Of a DNA stretch of 43,067 bases, positions 7,814 through 16,282 are shown piece after piece. Every line of letters starts with the position of its first letter. Position 1 is the first letter of the stretch. The notes beneath the pieces were generated by a model that was not told the DNA's origin, made no database searches, and saw nothing but the letters and a program-made list of their open reading frames with translations. Source of the DNA: Pusillimonas sp. UBA6240 (GTDB lineage: Bacteria > Pseudomonadota > Gammaproteobacteria > Burkholderiales > Burkholderiaceae_B); NCBI GenBank assembly GCA_002441445.1, contig DJWC01000164.1, positions 19,971 through 63,037 on the forward strand, written 5' to 3'. Made by a program: the position numbers and the translations under genes.

Positions 7814-8163
7814 AAAAGAACGACATGCGCAACCGCAAGCATGCCAGCTGGCTGGCTTTCGGCGTGCATCGCCTGTCCGGCGTCCTGCTCACGGTCTTCC
7901 TGCCTTTCCATTTCTGGACGCTGGGGCTGGCCCTGGAAAGCGAGGCCGCCCTGGATACCGCATTGAAATGGTACGAAGCGCCCGTCTTCAAGCTGGGCGA
8001 ATGGCTGCTGGTCTTCCTGCTGGCCGTGCACGCGCTGGGGGGCATACGCCTGCTGCTGATCGAATTCCGGCCATGGCGCAGCCTGCGGCTGGGCTGGATA
8101 TCGGCAAGCGTGGGCGCCGCCGCCGTTGTTTCCTTTGCATTTCTTATTGCTTCATTGAACTAA
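7810..8163 (+). CDS. Succinate dehydrogenase-like hydrophobic anchor subunit (SdhD-like)
   Basis: The second small anchor (117 residues, three hydrophobic segments). It has FGVHRLSGVLLTVFLPFHFW, matching the H-R-x-S-G motif of SdhC/SdhD quinone and haem sites, and HALGGIRLLLIEF. ATG 7810 lies in an ATGA overlap with the previous stop, so the two anchors are translationally coupled. Four conserved-looking His across the two anchors leave open one or two haems. The next gene begins 4 bases after the stop. Confidence 0.8.
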   Translation: MKKNDMRNRKHASWLAFGVHRLSGVLLTVFLPFHFWTLGLALESEAALDTALKWYEAPVFKLGEWLLVFLLAVHALGGIRLLLIEFRPWRSLRLGWISASVGAAAVVSFAFLIASLN

Positions 8164-8166
8164 GCC

Positions 8167-9045
8167 ATGAACACTATCGATTACACACAAGTGGAAGAGG
8201 CCGCCCGCGAGCTTTATATCCGGGCTCTCAAATTGTTGCCGGACGACATCAAAGAAGGTTTCCAGCAACTGCAGGGCATGGAAACCTCCGAACGCGCCCG
8301 CGGCATATTGGGCACCATGGTCACCAATATCCGTGTGGCCGAAGAAAACCAGAACCTGCTCTGCCAGGATACCGGCATCCCCATCTATAACGTCTTCATC
8401 GGCAGGGATGTCGCCGTCGACGGGTGGCGGCTGAAGCAGGCCATCGCCAAAGGCTGCGAGCGCGCCACGCGCGAGCATCCGCTGCGCTCCAGCGTGGTGC
8501 ACCCCATCAGCCGCAAGAACAACCATACGTCCTGTGGGCCCGGGGTGCCGGTCATCCATGTGGACTTTGTCGAGGATCCCGACACGCTGGAAATCGAAAT
8601 GATCCCCAAGGGCAGCGGCTCGGAAAACAATTCTTTCCTGCGCATGGCGATCCCCGCCGAAGGGCTGGCGGCCGTCAAACGCTTCGTCATCGATTGCGTC
8701 ATCAATGCGGGCGGCCGGACCTGTCCGCCCACCATCGTCGGCGTGGGCGTGGGCGGCACGTCGGACCTGTGCGTCCATCTGGCCAAGAAGGCGGCCACCC
8801 GCCCCTTGGGTTCCGCGTGCGAGGACCCGCTGGGCGCCGAGCTGGAACGCGAACTGTCGCAAGCGGTGAACAAGCTGGGCGTGGGGCCCCAGGGGCTGGG
8901 CGGCGACGCCACTTCCTTCGCCGTCCATGTGGAATTGGCGGCGACCCACATCACCATGAACCCGGTCGCCGTCAACATGCAGTGCCATTCGGCGCGGCGC
9001 GCCCGCGCCAGCCTGGGCAATGGCGGCATCGAATACGGATTCTGA
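8167..9045 (+). CDS. Class I fumarate hydratase / L(+)-tartrate dehydratase alpha subunit
   Basis: The alpha (iron-sulfur) subunit of a two-component class I hydro-lyase (292 residues, the size of TtdA/FumA-N). Three cysteines that bind the catalytic [4Fe-4S] cluster are in place: Cys66 (LLCQDTG), Cys186 (GGRTCPPT) and Cys273 (NMQCHSARRA). The segment RKNNHTSCGPGVPVIH is characteristic. The reaction is reversible addition of water to a double bond next to carboxylates: fumarate/malate, mesaconate/citramalate, or tartrate to oxaloacetate. It lies between anchor genes and the flavoprotein gene of an SDH-like enzyme, so the likely job is hydrating the unsaturated acid made by that dehydrogenase. 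Confidence 0.92.
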   Translation: MNTIDYTQVEEAARELYIRALKLLPDDIKEGFQQLQGMETSERARGILGTMVTNIRVAEENQNLLCQDTGIPIYNVFIGRDVAVDGWRLKQAIAKGCERATREHPLRSSVVHPISRKNNHTSCGPGVPVIHVDFVEDPDTLEIEMIPKGSGSENNSFLRMAIPAEGLAAVKRFVIDCVINAGGRTCPPTIVGVGVGGTSDLCVHLAKKAATRPLGSACEDPLGAELERELSQAVNKLGVGPQGLGGDATSFAVHVELAATHITMNPVAVNMQCHSARRARASLGNGGIEYGF

Positions 9046-9059
9046 AAGGGAAGGCAATC

Positions 9060-9668
9060 ATGGCACATTACGACTTGACGATGCCGATCACTGAAGAGCA
9101 GGTGCGCGCCTTGCGCGTCGGCGATACGGTTACCCTGCAACAAACCCTGTACGGCATACGCGATGCGACCTATATCGCGATGTTCGACCATCAGCGCAAG
9201 ACGCGTTTCGACCTGAACGGCCACGCCGTCATCCATACCGCGCCCAATGTGCGCAAAGTACCGGTGTCGGAAGAATATCCCGCCGGCTATCAATCCGTCT
9301 GCATAGGCACCACCACCTCGTCGCGCATGGAGCGCTTCACGCGGCAGTTGATCGAACAATACGGCGTGCGCATCATCATCGGCAAGGGCGGCATGCATGA
9401 AGGCTCCAAACAAGCCTTCAAGGACCTGGGCGGCGTCTACCTGGGTATAGTGGGCGGCACGGCGGCCCTGGAAACCACCTGGATAGAACAGATCGAAGAC
9501 GTCGACCTGGACGACCTGAACCCGGAATCGCTGTGGAAATTCCGCATCCGCGATTTCGGGCCTTTGCTGGTGGCGATGGACAGCCACGACAACTCGCTGT
9601 ACGACGAGGTGAACAGCGAAGTGCAAAGCCGCCGCGATGCCGTGCTGGCTTCATTGGGGGCGAACTGA
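9060..9668 (+). CDS. Class I fumarate hydratase / L(+)-tartrate dehydratase beta subunit
   Basis: The beta subunit (202 residues, typical of TtdB) partners the alpha subunit encoded 14 bp upstream and completes the substrate site. TtdB/FumA-C features include MFDHQRKTRFDLNGHAVIHT, IGTTTSSRMERF, IIIGKGGMHEGS and the GGTAALETTWIEQIEDV region. The ATG at 9060 follows AAAGGGAAGGCAATC; the frame is open further upstream, but that part overlaps the alpha gene. The stop overlaps the flavoprotein start (TGATG at 9666-9670), so expression is coupled to the SdhA-like subunit. Split subunits exclude the fused FumA/FumB form; substrate choice between fumarate, mesaconate and tartrate cannot be made by eye. 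Confidence 0.9.
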   Translation: MAHYDLTMPITEEQVRALRVGDTVTLQQTLYGIRDATYIAMFDHQRKTRFDLNGHAVIHTAPNVRKVPVSEEYPAGYQSVCIGTTTSSRMERFTRQLIEQYGVRIIIGKGGMHEGSKQAFKDLGGVYLGIVGGTAALETTWIEQIEDVDLDDLNPESLWKFRIRDFGPLLVAMDSHDNSLYDEVNSEVQSRRDAVLASLGAN

Positions 9669-11401
9669 TGCAGCCCTTCGACATCGTCTCCACCGACATT
9701 CTCATACTCGGGTCCGGCGGGGCGGGGCTCTTCGCCGCGCTGCATGCCCACGATGCCGACCCGTCGCTGGATATCACCGTGGCGGTGAAAGGCCTGCTGG
9801 GCAAATGCGGCTGCACGCGCATGGTGCAGGGCGGCTATAACGTGGCCCTGGCCGAAGGCGATTCGCCCGAGCGGCATTTCATGGACACCATCACCGGCGG
9901 CAAATGGCTGCCCGACCAGGAACTGGCCTGGAAGCTGGTGAACACCGCCGTCGAGCGCATTCACGAACTGGAAAACGAACTGGGCTGCTTCTTCGACCGC
10001 AATGCCGACGGCACCCTGCACCAGAAGGCGTTTGCGGGCCAGACCTTCGACCGTACCGTACACAAGGGGGACCTGACCGGCATCGAGATCATCAACCGCC
10101 TGTCCGAACAGGTCTGGGCGCGCAAGATCAAGCGCCTGGAAGAGCACCGCGCCATCGAACTCATTCCCGCAGCCGACGGCCGATCGATCGCCGGCATCAT
10201 GATGATAGACCTGCGTTCGGGCAAGTACCGCCTGGTGCGCGCCAAAGCCGTGTTGCTGGCCACGGGCGGCGGTCCCACCATGTACAAGTTCCATACCCCG
10301 TCCGGCGATAAAAGCTGCGACGGCCTGGCCATGGCGCTGCGCGCCGGGCTCAGCCTGCGCGACATGGAAATGGTGCAGTTCCACCCCACCGGCCTGCTGG
10401 CCGGGCCGGATACGCGCATGACCGGCACGGTGCTGGAAGAGGGCCTGCGCGGGGCGGGCGGCTACCTGCTCAACGGCAATCACGAACGCTTCATGCACAA
10501 CGTGGATCCGCGCGGCGAGCGGGCCACGCGCGACGTGGTCTCGCGCGGCATTTTTGCGGAAATGCGCGCCGGCCGCACCACGCCCAATGGCGGCGTCTAC
10601 ATACAAATGAGCCATCTGGGGCCGGACAAGGTGCGCAAGCAGTTCAAGGGCATGGTGGAGCGCTGCGCCGACTGCGGCTTCGACCTGGCGGGCGGCCTGG
10701 TCGAGGTCGTCCCGACCGCCCACTATATGATGGGCGGCGTCGTGTTCAAGCCCGATTGCAGCACCGAATGGTCCGGCCTGTTTGCGGCGGGCGAGGATAC
10801 CGGCGGCGTGCACGGCGCGAACCGCCTGGGCGGCAACGGCGTGGCCAATTCCACCGTGTTCGGCGGCATCGCCGGCGACACCATGGCGCAATGGGTGCAA
10901 GGCCGCGGCTTGCTGGACTACGACGCCGAGCGCGCGCGCCAGGCCATAGAGGCGGCGGACCGCCCCTTCAGCCTGCCCGCCGGCGACTTGCATGCCTTGC
11001 GCGAACGCCTGGCCGACTGCATGTGGGACGACGCCGGCATCGTGCGCGACAAGGCCGGACTGGAGCGCGCGGCCGCGCGGCTCGAAACGCTGCAGGATGA
11101 ATTGCTGGAGGTGGGTGTGGCCGACGGCAATCGCGCCTACAATCTGACCTGGCAGGACTGGCTGAACCTGGACAGCCTGCTGCATGTCAGCAAGGCCATC
11201 GTCCATGCCGCGCTGGCGCGCGAAGACTCGCGAGGGGCGCATTTCCGCGAAGACTACCCGGAGGTGCGCGATCTCGAGAATTCCTGGTTCTCGGTCATAC
11301 GCATGCAGGGCGGCGCGCTGCAGCTCGAACGCCGCCCCGTGGCCTTCACCCGGGTGTCTCCGGGCCAAACCATACTTACGGAAGAGGAAGCCAGTACATG
11401 A
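9668..11401 (+). CDS. SdhA/FrdA-family flavoprotein subunit lacking the flavinylation histidine
   Basis: The FAD-binding catalytic subunit of an SDH/fumarate-reductase-like enzyme (577 residues). It has a dinucleotide-binding GSGGAG (15-20), MVQFHPTG, LEEGLRGAGGYLLN, the catalytic-Arg region RATRDVVSRG, PTAHYMMGGV and HGANRLGGNGVANS. The position that holds the covalent-FAD His in E. coli SdhA (SHTVSAQGG) reads GCTRMVQGG here, so Cys49 replaces it and FAD is probably bound non-covalently. Substitutions of this His in E. coli FrdA are known to spare fumarate reduction but impair succinate oxidation. The gene comes after the fumarase subunits instead of next to the sdhB-like gene, which is unusual, and it overlaps both neighbours. 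It would assemble with the products of 6708-8163. Confidence 0.9.
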   Translation: MQPFDIVSTDILILGSGGAGLFAALHAHDADPSLDITVAVKGLLGKCGCTRMVQGGYNVALAEGDSPERHFMDTITGGKWLPDQELAWKLVNTAVERIHELENELGCFFDRNADGTLHQKAFAGQTFDRTVHKGDLTGIEIINRLSEQVWARKIKRLEEHRAIELIPAADGRSIAGIMMIDLRSGKYRLVRAKAVLLATGGGPTMYKFHTPSGDKSCDGLAMALRAGLSLRDMEMVQFHPTGLLAGPDTRMTGTVLEEGLRGAGGYLLNGNHERFMHNVDPRGERATRDVVSRGIFAEMRAGRTTPNGGVYIQMSHLGPDKVRKQFKGMVERCADCGFDLAGGLVEVVPTAHYMMGGVVFKPDCSTEWSGLFAAGEDTGGVHGANRLGGNGVANSTVFGGIAGDTMAQWVQGRGLLDYDAERARQAIEAADRPFSLPAGDLHALRERLADCMWDDAGIVRDKAGLERAAARLETLQDELLEVGVADGNRAYNLTWQDWLNLDSLLHVSKAIVHAALAREDSRGAHFREDYPEVRDLENSWFSVIRMQGGALQLERRPVAFTRVSPGQTILTEEEAST

Positions 11402-13035
11402 TGGATGCGAGCCCGCGCGGCGCTGACATGCTGGTCCGGTCCATCAGGCAGGCCGGCATCAAGACCATTTTTTCGCTATCCGGCAATCACATCATGCCGG
11501 TCTACGACGCCATCTACGACGAAAAACTGGACATCATCCATACGCGCCATGAGGGCGCGGCCGTCCATATGGCGGATGCCTGGGCGCGCCTGAGCGGCAG
11601 GGTGGGCGTGGCCCTGGTCACCGGCGGCCCCGGCCATGCCAACGCCGTATCCGCCCTGTACACCGCCTATATGTCGGAATCGCCGCTGGTCCTGCTGTCC
11701 GGCCATGCGCCCTTGTCGCAGCTCGGCTCCGGCGCTTTCCAGGAAATGGACCAGGTCGCCATGGCGCGGCCCGTGGTCAAGGCGGCCTGGGCGGCGGAGC
11801 ATGCCGACACCCTGGCCGCGGATTTCGCCGAGGCCTGCCGCATCGCGCTGGGCGGGCGGCCCGGGCCGGTGCACCTGAGCCTGCCCACCGACGTGCTGGA
11901 AGGCCTGGCCGGTCGTGTCGACCTGCCCGTTCCGCAAGACTACGACCCCGCGCCGATGATGCTGGACGACGCCGCCGCCGGGGCGCTCATCGAACGCCTG
12001 GGCCAGGCCGACAGACCTCTGATACTCGTGGGACCGCAAGGGCTGACCGACGCGGGCCGCGCGGCGGTCGCCAGGCTGCAGGAAATCTGCGGCGTGCCGG
12101 TGGTCGCCACGGAAAGCCCGCGCGGCGCCAACGACCCCAGCCTGGGCGCCTTCGCGCCCATGCTGTCCCGCGCCGACTGCGTGCTGCTCGTCGGCAAGCG
12201 CCTGGATTTCACCCTGGGCTTCGGGCGCGCGCCGGTCTTTGCCGATGGCTGCGTCTTCCTGCAAGTGGACGCGGATACCGCCGAATTCGAGCGCAGCGAG
12301 CGCGCCGTGGGCGATCGCCTTCAAGCCCGCCATCAGGCCGACGCCATGTCCGCCCTGGCGGCCTTGACGCGGGCGTGCGCAACCCCGGGGGCTGCACATG
12401 CGGCCTGGCTGCGTGAAGTGACGCAGGCCCTGGCCTACCGACCGCCCTCCTGGCGGCAGGCCAAGTCCGCGCGCGCCCAGGCGCTGCATCCGGTGCAGGT
12501 CTTCGAGCCCGTGCAGCAAATCCTGAACAGCCATCCCGACGCGGTGCTGGTGGTGGACGGCGGCGAGATAGGCCAATGGGCGCAGGCCTGCCTCACCGCG
12601 CCGCATCGCGTCATCAACGGCGCGGCGGGGGCCATCGGTGCGGCCTTGCCCATGGCCATCGGCGCACAGGTCGCTTATCCGCAGGCGCCGGTGGTCGCTG
12701 TCATGGGGGACGGCACCTTCGGCTTCCATTGCGCCGAGCTCGACACGGCCTTGCGCTGCGGCGCGCCCATTCTTTGCATCGTGGGCAACGACGCGCGCTG
12801 GAATGCCGAATATCAGATACAGCTGCGCAGCTACGGCAAAGATCGCACCATAGGATGCGAGCTGCTGCCTTCGCGCTACGAGCGCGTATGCGAGGCCTTC
12901 GGCGGCCATGGGGAATACGTGCAGGAAGCCGGCGAGCTCTCGTCCGCGCTGCAGCGCGCCCGCGCTTCGGGCCTGCCGGCTTGCGTCAACGTCAGCCTGG
13001 ACGGGCTGCCCGCTCCGGTCATACGGCCGGAATAG
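11398..13035 (+). CDS. ThDP-dependent enzyme, acetolactate synthase / 2-oxoacid decarboxylase-like
   Basis: A thiamine-diphosphate enzyme of 545 residues with the acetohydroxyacid-synthase fold: a Pyr domain (1-170), central domain (190-320) and PP domain (370-530). Glu52 in TRHEGAAVHMADAWARLSG is the cofactor-activating glutamate. GDGTFGFHCAELD (437-449) to GND (463-465) is the Mg/ThDP motif. FQEMDQ and RPGPVHLSLPTDV are usual in AHAS-like lyases. It lacks a regulatory subunit partner and is coupled by ATGA to the flavoprotein gene, so biosynthesis of branched-chain amino acids is unlikely. A decarboxylation or carboligation of the 2-oxo acid produced after hydration is plausible. Substrate unknown. 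Confidence 0.85.
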   Translation: MMDASPRGADMLVRSIRQAGIKTIFSLSGNHIMPVYDAIYDEKLDIIHTRHEGAAVHMADAWARLSGRVGVALVTGGPGHANAVSALYTAYMSESPLVLLSGHAPLSQLGSGAFQEMDQVAMARPVVKAAWAAEHADTLAADFAEACRIALGGRPGPVHLSLPTDVLEGLAGRVDLPVPQDYDPAPMMLDDAAAGALIERLGQADRPLILVGPQGLTDAGRAAVARLQEICGVPVVATESPRGANDPSLGAFAPMLSRADCVLLVGKRLDFTLGFGRAPVFADGCVFLQVDADTAEFERSERAVGDRLQARHQADAMSALAALTRACATPGAAHAAWLREVTQALAYRPPSWRQAKSARAQALHPVQVFEPVQQILNSHPDAVLVVDGGEIGQWAQACLTAPHRVINGAAGAIGAALPMAIGAQVAYPQAPVVAVMGDGTFGFHCAELDTALRCGAPILCIVGNDARWNAEYQIQLRSYGKDRTIGCELLPSRYERVCEAFGGHGEYVQEAGELSSALQRARASGLPACVNVSLDGLPAPVIRPE

Positions 13036-13043
13036 CGGGACCT

Positions 13044-13796
13044 ATGGATGTCTGGGTATTCATCGTCATAGGCAGCGTGCTGGCGGCCTTCGTGCAGGGC
13101 CTGGCCGGTTTCGGCTTCGGCATGGTGTCGCTGGCCATCTGGTCCTGGGTCATAGAGCCCGGGCTGGCGGTTCCCATGGTGGTCTTCGGCTCTCTGGTGG
13201 GGCAGTTATTGGCTGTCGGCGCTTTGCGCCAGGGCTTCAGCTGGCGGCGCATCCAGCCTTTTCTGATCGGCGGCATCCTGGGCGTGCCCACCGGGCTATG
13301 GATGCTCAACATCCTGAACCCCCTGCTGTTCAAGTTCGGGGTGGGCCTGCTGCTGGCCGTGTATTGCACCGCCATGCTGGGCCTGTCGCGCCTGCCGCGC
13401 ATCCGCAAGGGCGGGCGCGCGGCCGACGGGGTAATAGGCTGGGTGGGCGGCACCATGAGCGGCTTCGGCGGGCTGCCCGGCGCCGTGCCCACCCTGTGGT
13501 GCACCTTGCGCGGCTGGCCCAAAGACCAGCAGCGCACGGCATTTCAGGCTTTCAATCTGTTCATGCACATGCTGACCCTGACCGCCTTCACCCTGAACGG
13601 CATGATCACCACCGAGCTGCTGGGCCTGTTTGCGCTGGTGGCGCCGGTCATGCTGATCCCCTCGCTGGTGGGGATACGGCTATACCGCCATTTTTCCGAC
13701 AGCTCCTTCAAGGCCCTGGTGCTCGGCCTGCTGGCGATTTCCGGCATCTTGCTGCTGATATCCACCGCCCCGCAGGTGTGGCGGCTGGTGTTCTGA
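13044..13796 (+). CDS. TauE/SafE-family membrane exporter
   Basis: A 250-residue integral membrane protein with about seven to eight hydrophobic helices. The family signature QGLAGFGFGMVSLAIW is in the first helix, with the repeated half GGTMSGFGGLPGAVPTLW in the middle. TauE/SafE proteins export sulfite, sulfoacetate and other organic anions. ATG 13044 follows AGCGGGACCT, 8 bp after the ThDP gene, so it is the last gene of the SDH-like operon. Its presence hints that the pathway releases an anion, possibly sulfite from a sulfonated dicarboxylate, but the family is broad and this is only an inference. Confidence 0.88.
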   Translation: MDVWVFIVIGSVLAAFVQGLAGFGFGMVSLAIWSWVIEPGLAVPMVVFGSLVGQLLAVGALRQGFSWRRIQPFLIGGILGVPTGLWMLNILNPLLFKFGVGLLLAVYCTAMLGLSRLPRIRKGGRAADGVIGWVGGTMSGFGGLPGAVPTLWCTLRGWPKDQQRTAFQAFNLFMHMLTLTAFTLNGMITTELLGLFALVAPVMLIPSLVGIRLYRHFSDSSFKALVLGLLAISGILLLISTAPQVWRLVF

Positions 13797-13885
13797 ACAG
13801 GCGCCTCGCCAATGTAAAAGGTAAAAGCGGGGCGCTCTGCGGGGTGCCGGCCATGCGCGGCCTATCAATACGGCTGCCCGTCTTT

Positions 13886-14842
13886 TTATTCTTTTGGCAG
13901 GCTCTTCCATTTTGATATTTCAGACCGGATAAAAGATCTGAACTCTTCTGGAGTCGTAGCAGCGGGTGTAATTCCACGGTCCGAAAATTGTTTCGACAAT
14001 GCAGGATCGTCCAACACTTCGGCCACGGCTTTGGATAGCTTTCCGGTAATCTCCTTTGGGGTTCCGGATGGCGCCAACAGTCCGAACCACGTGCCGGCGG
14101 TGAAACCCTTGATGCCGCTCTCATCAAGGGTCGGCACATTGGGAGCCATAGCGGAACGCTCTACCATCGTCACACCAAGTGCTTTCAATTTGCCGCTTTG
14201 AACTAAAGGAAGTACAGCAGTCACCGTATCGAAGCTGACTTGCACTTGGCCGCCCATCAGATCCGTAATGGACGGGCCGCTACCTTTATAGGGCACATGC
14301 GTCATCTTGACTCCGGCCAGGCTGTTGAACAATTCGCCAGTTAAATGATTGGAAGTATTGTTGCCGAAAGAAGAGTAGTTGACCTCGTTGGGGTGTTCCT
14401 TTGCATACTTGATCAATTCGGATACGTTGTTCGGCGGAAAACCCGGATAGGCGACCAGCAAGAATGGAACTTTGCCGACAAGCGATATCGGTTCAAAGTC
14501 TTTTTCTATGTCAAATGGGATATTTTCCATTGTCGCTGGTGCAATTGAAGTTTCAGCGGAAGCGCCAAACAACAAGGTATATCCGTCGGGGTTGGATCGT
14601 GCAACCAGCGAGGCGCCGATGGTTCCCCCAGCACCCGGCCGATTTTCAACGACAAAGGTCCGACCAAGTTTTTTACTCAAGCTCTCAGCGACTAATCGAG
14701 CTGCTGTGTCGGTGCTTCCTCCAGGTGGGTAGGCGACAACCATTGTTACTGAACGGGAGGGGTAGTCGGCAGCGGCCAACGCTGGGGAAGCTACCGTGGG
14801 AGCGGCCAAGATAGCCGCACATAATGAAATTAATCTAAGCAT
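13886..14842 (-). CDS. Bug-family (TctC) periplasmic solute-binding receptor (AT-richer cassette)
   Basis: A Bug receptor with signal peptide (MLRLISLCAAIL to ASPALA) and the loops VAYPPGGSTDTAAR, VVENRPGAGGTIGAS, PDGYTLLFG and HVPYKGSGPSITDLMGG. ATG 14842 is preferred because GGAG lies 9 bases upstream; an in-frame ATG at 14863 would add seven residues but has no ribosome-binding site. The coding sequence uses many more A/T-ending codons than its upstream neighbours and shares this trait with the next three genes. It is probably cotranscribed downstream of the amidohydrolase and would capture that cassette's substrate. Confidence 0.92.
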   Translation of the reverse strand: MLRLISLCAAILAAPTVASPALAAADYPSRSVTMVVAYPPGGSTDTAARLVAESLSKKLGRTFVVENRPGAGGTIGASLVARSNPDGYTLLFGASAETSIAPATMENIPFDIEKDFEPISLVGKVPFLLVAYPGFPPNNVSELIKYAKEHPNEVNYSSFGNNTSNHLTGELFNSLAGVKMTHVPYKGSGPSITDLMGGQVQVSFDTVTAVLPLVQSGKLKALGVTMVERSAMAPNVPTLDESGIKGFTAGTWFGLLAPSGTPKEITGKLSKAVAEVLDDPALSKQFSDRGITPAATTPEEFRSFIRSEISKWKSLPKE

Positions 14843-14952
14843 ACCGTTCACTCCATTTGCCATTATCGAAGAATATTGAACATCACCAGCGCGGAACGAC
14901 TTCAGATAATCCAGACCCTTAACTCCTCATTTGATCCCGATGGCGAGCTTAC

Positions 14953-16161
14953 TTACTGCTTTCGTTTGTCGGAAACGACTACGCCGTCTTTTATGACCAG
15001 GTGCAATTGCCGAAGATGGTCGATGTTGTCCAGGGGGTTTGCTCCGACTACGATGAGGTCGGCCACTTTGCCGATCTCTACGGTGCCAAGATCATCTCCC
15101 ACACCGCAAATAGCGGCGCCGTGTTTTGTTGCCGCGATTAGCGTCTGCCAAGGCGTGGCGCCACATCGAGTCCATAAGCCCATCTCCAGGAGCGCAGCGT
15201 CCTTTAGCGGCCTGATATCCGAACCCAGGGCCATCTTTACGCCGGCCTTGACCGCCTTGGCGAACCACTCGGTGTGATCCTCGGCGGCTGCTTCTGCGCG
15301 GCAACAGAGAGCGTGCGACAAACCTCGTTGCTTGGTCCATAAACTTTCCCATTTGTTGGACGCTTGCTTTGGCGTTAAATGGCTAATGGCTAAAGTCGGG
15401 ACAAGCCATGTGTCATGCTTGAGAAGCAGTTCAATGCATTCATCATCCATGATGTAGCCATGCTCGATGCTGTGGGCCCCCATCGTAATGGCGGCCTTTA
15501 CGGCGTCGGGATGGGTGGCGTGCGCCATAATCTTGAACCCGCGCAAGCGGCAGATATCGAAAGCGGCCTTCAATTCTTCGTCAAGAAGGAAGGACTGCGT
15601 ATGCAGATCCCAAGCCGGGCCCATGATGCCGCCGGAAAGATTGAGCTTGATATGGTCAACGCCGTTCTTGATTTCTTCACGGATCGCTTTAACGAATCCA
15701 TAGGGCCCATCACATTCGAGCGCATGCCCCGAATGCAAGAAATGCCCCCCCGTGGTTGTGAGGAAGTGACCGCTGGCAAACAGCCGAGGGCCCACGTATT
15801 GGCCGGCCTCGAAGGCGCGTCGCCACGCGACATCCATGTAGTGATGAGAACCTGCGCATCGGAAACCGACCATGCCGGAGTCTTTGAGCGCACTACGCAG
15901 GCGATGCCCGAAGAGCGCGACCTGCTCGGGCAGCGGCATCTCCGACAGCGAATGGTAATCAGGATGAATGTGTACGTCCCACAAGCCAGGAAGCAAGTAC
16001 GCCCCGTTCGCATCGATAACCGGCCCTTCGGCGCCTACTGCTTCGTCGCCGCCCTCCCTTATCTCTGTTATGCGCTTGTCTTCGATAACGATGGTCGTGT
16101 CAGGTTTCGGGATGGGGCTCACACAATCAATCAGTGTGGCGTTCTTGATGATAGTTCGCAT
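14953..16161 (-). CDS. Metal-dependent amidohydrolase (imidazolonepropionase / prolidase-like)
   Basis: An amidohydrolase-superfamily enzyme of 402 residues that should hydrolyse an amide or lactam bond in the cytoplasm (no signal peptide). Binuclear metal residues are visible: His64 and His66 (DVHIHPD), the carbamylated-Lys candidate Lys172 (DHIKLNLSGG), His214 (MAHATH), His234 (SIEHG) and Asp315 (LGSDIRP). The C-terminal KVADLIVVGANPLDNI strand is typical. It lies between a Bug receptor and a DadA-like oxidase in an AT-richer cassette with a NocR-like regulator, so an N-acylated or cyclised amino acid derivative is a plausible substrate. The real specificity is unknown. Confidence 0.88.
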   Translation of the reverse strand: MRTIIKNATLIDCVSPIPKPDTTIVIEDKRITEIREGGDEAVGAEGPVIDANGAYLLPGLWDVHIHPDYHSLSEMPLPEQVALFGHRLRSALKDSGMVGFRCAGSHHYMDVAWRRAFEAGQYVGPRLFASGHFLTTTGGHFLHSGHALECDGPYGFVKAIREEIKNGVDHIKLNLSGGIMGPAWDLHTQSFLLDEELKAAFDICRLRGFKIMAHATHPDAVKAAITMGAHSIEHGYIMDDECIELLLKHDTWLVPTLAISHLTPKQASNKWESLWTKQRGLSHALCCRAEAAAEDHTEWFAKAVKAGVKMALGSDIRPLKDAALLEMGLWTRCGATPWQTLIAATKHGAAICGVGDDLGTVEIGKVADLIVVGANPLDNIDHLRQLHLVIKDGVVVSDKRKQ

Positions 16162-16282
16162 AAGAGCCTAAAAATAAAATGAGGTTAACGGTGTGGACAA
16201 CATCATTGCATTCACTTAACAGGCGCAAACGGTCGATTGCATAAGGTAGGGGGGAAGCCCGTCAATATAGATATAGTTCATA

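Noticed and set aside
13044..13796. TauE/SafE exporter as the sulfite exporter of the sulfolactate locus
   Set aside because: It is the last gene of the SDH-like operon, 7 kb away from suyAB and separated by the AT-rich cassette. A functional link is possible but not supported by position.
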